From: Azolla caroliniana
Lineage: Eukaryota; Polypodiophyta
Reading direction: 5' to 3'
Length of the DNA: 64,000 bases
NCBI GenBank assembly: GCA_043228905.1
Contig: JBHGNT010000003.1
Coordinates: 19,096,001 to 19,160,000, forward strand
Part shown: piece by piece, positions 55,930-64,000 of the stretch
Layout: each line of letters begins with the position of its first letter
Position numbering within the stretch: the stretch's first letter is position 1
Program-made: the position numbers and the translations under genes
The notes under the pieces: model-generated
Database searches by the model: none
What the model was told of the DNA's origin: nothing
What the model saw: the letters and a program-made list of their open reading frames with translations, nothing else

Positions 55930-58773
55930 CTTCGAAATCATCATTAGAAGATTACATTGTTGTATCATCATAGTTGTCCACATAATCAATATCAGAAGAT
56001 GAATCAACTATGGCATTGTTAATGTCTTCATCCTCTTGATCTCCATCATCATTACCAAATTCAGTATTGCAAGCCTTAGTTGTAGTTTGTCGAGAAATTA
56101 TCCTTCTTGTACTTGCAACTCTCACACAAGCATGACTACGAACATATCCACGACCTTTTCTAATAGTGCTAGAATTTCATCCCACCAATCCTTCATCTAG
56201 GCAAACTTAGATCTACTTCGAGTAACCCGACCAATATGCATAGCCTCAACTTCTGCAAAATATGCTTGTGTAACTTGAGTATCAATATTGGTTGTTGATG
56301 GAGGCATTTCAGGAGTCTTGTCAATGTCTATCTCATCTGGATTTACATAAATCAAATAGTATTTTGGTATCATAATAACGATTCATAATATTTAAACCAC
56401 AACCAATTAACAAGGCTCGTTAATTAACACACAAAATTCAAATGGTTTTCTAAACATCAAATGTCAAACATGAATAAGAAAGATGTAAACCTGCATTGGA
56501 AGACCCACATGAGTTTGAAAGCTTCGAACAAGCCTTAAGTTTTCTCTAACATATAATAATCTCTCCACTTGTTTCACCTTCAAACAGTTCCTCCTTTTTG
56601 TATGTGCTAATGCATGTGCATTCCAATTTCTTTTTCAGCAACTCCAGAAGAGCAATCCTATGACACAAAGTATTAAGCAAACAATACATGTCATTGTACT
56701 ATGTAGAAGATTAATAAAATTGAAACATTAATAAAAAATGAAATATAATACCTAAGACAATACTCTACGAGCTAACGATTGTAGTAAGGGCTCATTGTCC
56801 CCTTATCTTTCCCACCATTTTGCAATGTGTGATTTTGATAGTTCATTGCTAAATCGGCCCACACCATTCCTATACATGGAAAATTGATCTTGCAAGATTT
56901 CACATTCATCTATAGAATATACCTTTTGAATATATGCAAGCCATCCATCTGTCATCTCTTCATTCATAATATTGGTTGATCTTTGGGCTTCCATAAAGGA
57001 TGCAAAATATGTGCAACAATATGAATTGGCTTTTTGAACCACGACCAACGACAATCAAAACATTCCAAAACCTCTTTATATCTGCATTAACATTTGAATT
57101 TGAATCAAAACTTGAAATTACTTACCAATATATGCATAACGTAGTTGATATCAATGATTCAAAAAAATGAAAAAGATGCAATTAACAACAAGTGTACATA
57201 CTACATAGTACATAGAAACATATTACATGTCCTTGTTTAATGTGTCCTCTCTCGCTCCTTGTTGCAATCTGTCTCTAGCCCTCCTCATGAACTCATAAAG
57301 TAAGCCCATTGTAGATCCTTCACAATTAGTTAGCCGCAAAACAGAAAACAATGGACGCATAATCAAAATTACAATCATAATTGAAGGCAAAGTGGAGTTA
57401 TCTTGCACAATGGACTTCACCTTGACAACATCCGGCGTTTTGGAGTCATTCCAATCCTCCCAATAGTTACTAACTATAGTTTGTTCAAGGGCTCTGCAAA
57501 CTCTCGCCAGCCTCTCAAGGACAATAAGAATGTAGCCAAATCGAGTGGCACTTGGCCTAAGGAGCACAAGAGATGAATAGTTGCTGAAAATTTTTCGTGC
57601 ATTCCTTTTCTTAGTGAATAGTCTAACCACACAATTTGCTCTCTTGTGCACTTGACGAACCCAACTCAACTTCCCAATATCCTCTAGCAATAAATCTAAA
57701 CAATGTGATGCACAAGGAGTCCATACAAGGCTTGGGAATTCAGTCTCTAGAATGTGACCCATGCTAACACAATTAGATGCATTATCCGTGACAATTTGCA
57801 CCACATTTTCTACTTTTACTTCCTTTATCGCAGTTGATAGCATTTCAACCAACCATGGACCATCAACCCTTGTAGAAACACCACTACAATCAATAGTTTT
57901 AAGGTACATTGTGCCATAACAACGTGAGACCAAAATATTCACAAGTGCTCGCTTGCTAGTGTCAATCCATCCATCTGAAAGTATGGTAACTCCATATTTT
58001 GGCCAAAGGGCTTTCACATTTTCCACTTTGAGTTGCACATTCAAATGCTCTTTCTTTAAATATTTAACTCTTAAATCATTGTAGGTAATACCACTATACT
58101 TTTCCCCAATATCAGAGAAAGCTAACAACATGTTCCTCCAACATGACATTTTCAAAATATTAAAAGATAGATTACCTTCCACAATGCATCTAACCAACAT
58201 TGTGTTTGCATGGTCTTTCTTGATCAACATAGCGGCACTTGATCCTCTCCTTATCGTGCTTTGAGTGAGACTTTTTCTTCTTGAACCTTCTGTATCTTCA
58301 ATATCAATAGGAATTTGGTCTATTGAATCCTTCTTAGATGAGGCACATATGCTATCAATTGAAGTTTGTGATTGGAACATTGAATCAACCATTGAATCCA
58401 CCATGCCTTCTTGAAGCTCAATTTGTTTTTCCATTGATTCTACTTCTTTAATGTGTTTTAGCTTCTTGCGAGTCAATTCACTTTCTTGTGCTACAGTTTC
58501 TATAGCATCTTCATATGCCTCTAGAGTTACTTGCACACACTTGTCTATACCTTCACCTTTAATTCCAGCAAGGTGAGCAACTAAACGTGTTAGTGTCCCA
58601 GACTCATGAAAACCACATAATTTGCAATCCCAATAATAGTTCCCAGATGACTTCCTAGCTTGTTTGTTCAAACAATATTTATCCCATAAGGGGGATTCCT
58701 TGCGTAGCATAGTTGATTGAGGATGACAAGCTCTAGTGACTTGAAGTTGTCTTTTATATTGTCCTAAATTCAT
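55930..58773 (-). pseudogene. hAT-superfamily transposase (BED finger, DUF659 type), decayed
   Basis: A 516-residue open frame at 57223-58773 starts with a BED-type zinc finger (PLWDKYC, YYWDCKLCGFHESGTLTRLV, HLAGIKGEGIDKC). It continues with the DUF659/transposase core: YGVTILSDGWIDTSKRALVN, VVQIVTDNASN and LVWTPCASHCLDLLLEDIG. Further pieces follow in other frames: AHILHPLWKPK and WWE (56803-57054), and the C-terminal dimerisation region KRNWNAHALAHTKRRN, QVERLLYVRENLRLV (56490-56640). An acidic tail, DDGDQEDEDINNAIVDSSSD, ends near 55930. A probable intron lies at about 56682-56753. An in-frame stop and a one-base insertion near the dimerisation region inactivate it. Confidence 0.88.
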
Positions 58774-60275
58774 GAATCCACAATGTTAAATATGTGAATA
58801 AGGAAATAATGTGATGTAACAATGCAAGAAGAAATTGTTTAAATGATAGGCATAAGCAAATGGCAAATCCGAATGGAAGATACTTGCCTAAGAAAATGGT
58901 ATTCCATCCCCATCAAGAGGAAAAAATTATTATTCATTAGTCTAAATGAATTATAAAAGATCACATAATCACGGAACTTTTACTTGTGATGTCGGTGTGC
59001 TCTTGTATGAAGACACTATTCTTTGATAAGTCACCACAAGCTATCAACGTCTCTATCTACCACCAACATTGTTCTATTAAAGAAGGGATAGACACAAATA
59101 AACCCAAACGATACATGTAACATGTTGTATTATACTATAGTCTATTATGCATATAAGTTGATGGAATCTGTGTTTTCATGAATTCAATAGGAAAAATTCC
59201 AAAATACTTGTTCCAAAATCCCAAGAGTGACAGTGACAATTTAGTGAGATATCATGACTAGGAAATAGATGTAAAGAGTGTCACAATTGTATGCATCACA
59301 AATCATACATGCATACAATACAAGACAAACACACAAACACATGTACATACACACACACATACATACATACAATACAATACAATACAATACAATACATACA
59401 TATATGTATATATATGTACGTATATATGCATATATAATGTATGTGTTGTAAATACTCACTTCTTCTCTTCCTTTCTTTTCTGCGTGGCTAAACGAAAGCA
59501 CAAGTTAAAGAATGAGATAATGGCTGCTTGTTGTCGAGAGTTGAGCTTTAGCTCTTCCCCATCCCTCCCTCTACCCCTCTCCATTTCACATAGAAGACAT
59601 TCTCCAATGATGAGGCATTCCTCATCTCCCTCTTCTTTCTTCTCCAAATCGGGAGGCCTTTTAATGGTTGGTTATGATTGAATTAACCATCCATTAAAAG
59701 GCCAAGATTTAGCTTGATTTGATGTTTATTCCATGTCAATATGAATCATGATCAAGGATTGAAAATATATCTATTGTATATAGTCTATTTATGATCAAAA
59801 TTGCTTTCAAATTTTATGAAATTCTGGTCAAATTAGGCCAAAAATAAAACTTTGTTTTATGCTCTCTATGTGTGTAAGATCAATTAACACTAAAATTGAA
59901 AGTTCTACTTTATTGTGTTTTGTCATTGTGTGATGGTATTAGGCCTAAACAAGAAGAAACACCTCAATAGAATTTGCGCTCACTAAGAGTTAATCATGTA
60001 TAATAATATAATATAATCAAGAAGCAATATTAGTTCATACCTACGTAAAAACCTAGGTTGTTGGAAGCTTTAGAGTTCGGATTTCATGTAGACAACTTCC
60101 ATATCCTGCATAAAAACCTAGTATCTACAAAATGTAGAAAATCGTTACAAAAAACCCTAATTATTTTCTTTTTCTCTAGTAAAAAATACCCTAGAAAATT
60201 AATTTTTAAATTATTTACGAATTTAACCTTAGAAAAAATGACAGTTCCAAAAGGTTGAATACGTTTAGAATACGT
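58774..60275. other. Upstream region of the hAT gene, with simple repeats and a hairpin
   Basis: Contains short tandem repeats at 59341-59440 (ACATA, CAATA, TATATG units) and a hairpin at 59655-59703. I could not identify the terminal inverted repeats of the hAT element. Confidence 0.45.
59655..59703. repeat. 49-nt near-perfect hairpin
   Basis: GGCCTTTTAATGG...GGTTA pairs with TAACC...CCATTAAAAGGCC with one mismatch and a loop of about eight bases. Confidence 0.85.
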
Positions 60276-61051
60276 TGTCGTGAAGAATTTCAGCCAGAGG
60301 CGGAAACCGGGAAATATTGGCTACATCGGCGGGGTGCGCCATGTGCACTCACACTCGTATAATTGTGTGAATAATAGGAGTTAAGTCGGGACGAAGAATA
60401 CCATGTAAATCAGGATTTATCCCACATTGTAACGCATCCCTCTCCTTGTTCTATAAAACGAAGGGATGGCCCCTTGTAGAAGGGTTGCCCATTTTTGCAA
60501 TCGTAGGGTATACCGTTAGAGGAAGAAACGTTCTCTCTTCCTCTTTCTCCCCCCTTGTTTACGGTTTCGTTTCTTTTCTCTTCTTCTTCCTCTTCGTTGT
60601 TCTGAGTATCGAGCCTTGGCATCTCGTGTTCCTGTTTTCCGGCCGTTCTCTGTGCAAGACCCCGCTTGGCACGACAGGCCCGAGAGCTCCCCCCCCGACT
60701 GGCGGCTTGGCAATAGACGACTGTTGTAACCTGAGCTACTTCGGTCGGGCTCGATACCAATATTGTATCTTAGTCTTGTAATATATGCATGGAGGGTTCT
60801 GCGCACCGGTGTTTGTGTGGGTGTTTTGGTGTTCTCTTACCTCTGTTTCTGTACATAAGGTCGTGAGTTGGGTCGGCGTGGTGTCTGTGTGTGGGTGTGA
60901 GTCAGTGTCAAGTGCGCGCTCTCTCTCTTTCTCTCTCCTGTTCGGTTGCTTCCGGAATGCGTCCGGAATCGTCTTCTCGGGTTCCCTTCTTCCCTCGTCC
61001 GAGACCCCCGTGGTCCCACCCTTCTACACGCACGCGTGAAACTTCGCGACA
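60276..61051 (+). repeat. GC-rich solo LTR
   Basis: 776 bp with ends TGTCGTGAAG and ACTTCGCGACA, which are inverted repeats with one mismatch. The 4-bp duplication ACGT lies at 60272-60275 and 61052-61055. A TATA-like TCTATAAAACG is near 60450. The termini and 4-bp duplication resemble those of gypsy H, but the sequence is otherwise different and much richer in GC. Open frames inside are chance products. Confidence 0.82.
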
Positions 61052-61144
61052 ACGTGTGGGTATTCTAAAATGTACTCTATCTATAAAATACGCATTTTTT
61101 AACAACAATGCCTCACAGCTACAAGATGTCATGCTCAACCATTT

Positions 61145-61538
61145 TGATATGAGCATGTATTTGTATATAATAGTTTAGTATTCTATAGTCTAGCATATAG
61201 TACATTTCAGAATCAGATTATTCTAGTCAATAGTATATTCTAGAAATATTGTATGACATATTATACACGAGTATATTCTAGAGATATTTCTCGAGTATAT
61301 ATTCTAGACATATTCAATCTCGAAACATGTATAAATACTTGTAACCTCTTGGTCCCTTCAAGGGATTCAACACCAGTCATTGACACATCAATCTAGTATT
61401 CTCATTTCGCCCCATCTTGTCTCCTTGATCTTTATCTCTATCTTCATGCTCTTGTGTCGTTCCTAGCTTCTTAAGTTCCACGCGCTTAGCCCCATCATCC
61501 GTGCTCCCTCGTAGTCTGTGGTTGGTGTGTCCATGACA
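61145..61538 (+). repeat. LTR of gypsy M (same family as 51535-51927)
   Basis: 394 bp with TGATATGAGCATG and GTGTCCATGACA ends and repeated TTCTAGA motifs. No clear target duplication was found. Gag-coding sequence begins immediately after it, so the normal leader and gag start are missing or the LTR is an independent insertion. Confidence 0.78.
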
Positions 61539-63276
61539 CATAAGATCTTGTCGACATGGCAAGTCAACCATTTGACGCAGCGTCTAACCGCTGCCGAGGC
61601 GGACTCATCAAAAATCGCAAAATTCACATTATCTCTCGATGGACCCGCAACACGTTGGTATTCTCGGCACGACCTCGGGGAATTCGCGACGTTTCAAGAT
61701 GTCCGCCTTCATTTCCCTGAACTTTTCCACCAAGAAATACCCAAGCGAGAACTACTCCACCAGTTTTATGCAATTGCACAAGAGCCAAATGAAACGGTTT
61801 CCAGTTCACGATCTCCTTCCAGGATCTATATAGCCAGCTCGCTCAAGACGTGTCCGTGAATCATCTAAATGACACATTCCTCGCAGGGCTACCGGAGCCT
61901 TTTGGCACAACTTTAGCCTTGACCAACTTATCATAGCAAACAATCAAGGAAGTGGTTAGTTGTGTCCTCGCCTTTGACAAAACTCAAAACAATACCTCTT
62001 TTTCTATGGGTACACTCCAAAGCGCCTTACGGACACACAAAGAAGCCCAATTTTTGCAAGTGTTGCAATGCACGACATGCTTCAATTCTGGCCACTCGGC
62101 CGTGGATTACGCTTTCCAACCATACTACCCGATTTGCCACTCTCAAGGGCACACAATGGAGCAATGTGAATATAATATGCTCAACCACACAACTGCCCCG
62201 GTACGACAAATCGAACCTCACCACGATCGTCCTTGACAAGATGATCGTAATCGTTCGCTACCTCGATTTCGGGAAGCCAAGCCACCCCGGTACGAAGATT
62301 GGTATCGGCCCAAGTGGAATCGCTATCGGTTAGACAATCGGTACCGGCCAGAGGAGGATGAGTATTGGCCCATCGAAGATTGCCACCGGCCAAAGGAGGA
62401 CCGCTATCGGCCAACCAATGACTACTATCGATACGATTACGATCGTGATGATGATTATGAGACATGATACCGTTCCGACAAAAGGCAAGATCGGCGCCAC
62501 TTCCAAAATAATCACGGTCATAGACAACCAGGGAATAATCGAAGACCCCCAGACAATCGACACTGGGATGCATCGAATCTTGATCATCGTCGACCACCTC
62601 CCCACACCGAGATTCGGGATGATCACCACCCAACGCAGCGATAGGACGCGCCGCCCCGAGAAGAACCCCCTAGACCGCCGCTGCAATTTGAACATGGGGA
62701 ATCAAGCAACTCTGCTCCGGTCACGTGCTTCAATTGCAATCAACCAGGGCATTATGCGACTCAATGTACGGCCAATGATCGCGGCAAGAGCCCCCCAGTA
62801 AATATCATCACGACCGAAGTCCAACAAGTAGCGACAAGAAGCAAGGCACAAACACACACAATTGGACGTCCAAGATGAAGTCCATCAAGCCACAGAAGAA
62901 TAGATCGAGAAATCTAATAACATGAACGTCGACTGCATGAATACCAAAATGAAGGACATTGCTATCGGCGTCTCCACTTCCTCAGAACCTACTGATTTGC
63001 TGGACGAAGATCTAACATGGCAAGCACTTACCAACTGCCAGATATGAATGCCCCTAAGTAAGCTCCCTCATTTTCTTCCATGGTTCAAGGACACGGTGGT
63101 ATCCTTAACCACCGAAAAAGATCAGATGATTGTGCTCGTCCACCTTGCCGAGTCAAGTACAAGTGCCCCACTAATGGACTCCTAGAACCCCGTCGTGAAA
63201 CTCATTATCAAAGGGCATGATATACATGATTTCATTATCGACGGTGGATCTAGCGTCAATGTCATTAGTTGTGGCG
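61539..63276 (+). pseudogene. Gypsy M gag and start of protease
   Basis: Gag reads LTQRLTAAEADSSKIAKFTL, DGPATRWYSRHDLGEFATFQ and ELLHQFYAIAQEPNETVSS, then continues in another frame as DLYSQLAQDVSVNHLNDTFL. A C-x2-C-like pair is seen at 62080-62170 (CTTCFNSGHSAVDYAF, CHSQGHTMEQC). An arginine/aspartate-rich low-complexity region of RYRP-type repeats spans 62225-62470. A canonical knuckle CFNCNQPGHYATQC is at 62728. The protease motif FIIDGGSSVNVIS (D-G-G-S) is at about 63230-63270. Several shifts and stops break it, and the frame is lost at about 63277. Confidence 0.82.
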
Positions 63277-64000
63277 GGCAACGTGCGGACTGTCTGCGCC
63301 TTCCCTGAGTTCCTGCTTGTTGGTTCTCAATACTCCACAGTCCGGTACGTCTGTGTGTGTGGGTGTTGGCTTCCGCTACTTGTGAAGAGCCCGTGCGCTA
63401 GGTGATTCGTTGGCAGGTTTCCCTCCTTGGCGCGCAAGACCCAATTCGGTTCAGCGAGACCATGCATTCCCCTAAAGGTGGTTGGCGATAGGAGGTGGTC
63501 GTTCTGGAAGAGGCGTGCCCTGCACGAGGGTCCCGTCGCACGAACGAGCCTGGGAGCTCCCCGACCGGCACTAGGATGCAAGCTCCCTCTTCCTCTCCGT
63601 GTGGAACTGGCATCGCAGCGAGCGTCGCATATGTATGTGTGTGTGTGTGTTTCTGTTTAGTGTAGGGTCCGAGAGTGGGTACGTGTGTGATCGCCGATGT
63701 AGAGGTGCCGGTTGTAACCGTGTGTGTATATGTGTGTGTGCGTGTGCGCGGGCGAGGTTAACCAGGCCGTGTCCCGTGCCTCTTTTGGCCCCTTGTACAT
63801 ACGAGCGAAAAGGGGGCAGCAAGGACAAGGACGCGCTCTCTCACTTCCCGTGCGATTACCGGTCGCTTTCAGAGAGTATCCGGGATCGAACCAGCCGGCA
63901 ACGCAGCAAGCTCCAGAGGATTCAGGTTCCCGGCAACTCCTCCCCTCTTGGGCCATGACCCCGGTGATCCCGCCCAGATCCAACATGCAAGCGCGGATTA
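63277..64000. repeat. GC-rich LTR-like sequence, running off the window
   Basis: Parts match 60276-61051 in order. GAGCCTGGGAGCTCCCCGAC near 63545 corresponds to the stretch near 60690, and the region 63830-63945 corresponds to about 60915-61020. It interrupts the gypsy M protease. The limits are not resolved because the window ends. Confidence 0.5.

Noticed and set aside
60410-60806. Open frames over 110 residues on both strands
   Set aside because: They lie inside a GC-rich solo LTR with its own target duplication; open length is explained by composition.

Overview
This window is repeat-dominated nuclear DNA of a land plant. I found no intact cellular gene, rRNA or functional tRNA. It holds layers of Ty1/copia and Ty3/gypsy LTR retrotransposons, LINE copies, hAT-type DNA transposons, minisatellites and decayed host genes. 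Two host-gene families are recognisable as pseudogenes: PPR proteins (3985-4620 and 11914-12690, minus) and a PR-1/CAP protein (29090-29486, minus). The wording of the PPR repeats (ILKAC, GKxIHxxI, LVDMYAKCG) and the LINE and gypsy lineages suggest a seed-free vascular plant, probably a fern with a large genome. That assignment is inference from recalled family style, not a search result.

Left part (1-24.8 kb): a tandem-duplicated block; a decayed copia gag-integrase; a 314-bp hAT-like MITE with an 8-bp target duplication; a LINE endonuclease remnant; a PPR pseudogene; and chromodomain gypsy element A (5190-11133, minus, perfect 5-bp target duplication ATCGT). Element A interrupts a LINE-like reading frame, and its own reverse transcriptase is cut inside the YLDD motif by a solo LTR. 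Then comes a copia-in-copia nest: outer element 14100-24747 (203/204-bp LTRs, 5-bp duplication TGTCC), split in its protease region by inner element 16027-21613, whose two LTRs differ by four 54-bp tandem units.

Middle part (24.8-40 kb): a decayed copia reverse transcriptase; an AACCG-rich element; the PR-1 pseudogene; and a 5'-truncated LINE (30431-36997) with a poly-A tail and a perfect 16-bp target duplication. The LINE is interrupted by a 3.07-kb DNA element (31155-34225) with perfect 18-bp terminal inverted repeats. The core of that element is a 1.57-kb imperfect palindrome made of about 15 smaller palindromes.

Right part (40-64 kb): gypsy G (chromodomain) split by gypsy H (41449-48632), which has an unusual D-H-G protease motif. 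Next come two gypsy 3' ends carrying hairpin-forming minisatellites just before the polypurine tract, a copia solo LTR nested head-on inside another copia solo LTR, tRNA-like tandem units, a hAT transposase pseudogene (55930-58773, minus), a GC-rich solo LTR (60276-61051), and a gypsy gag (M) interrupted by further GC-rich LTR-like sequence.

Two themes cut across unrelated elements. Several gypsy LTRs carry clusters of alternating TTC/GAA pentamers that match heat-shock elements, and several carry antisense tRNA-like A-box/B-box modules near the start of U3. Most disabling stop codons in the retrotransposons are explained by C-to-T or G-to-A changes, as expected of heavily methylated DNA.
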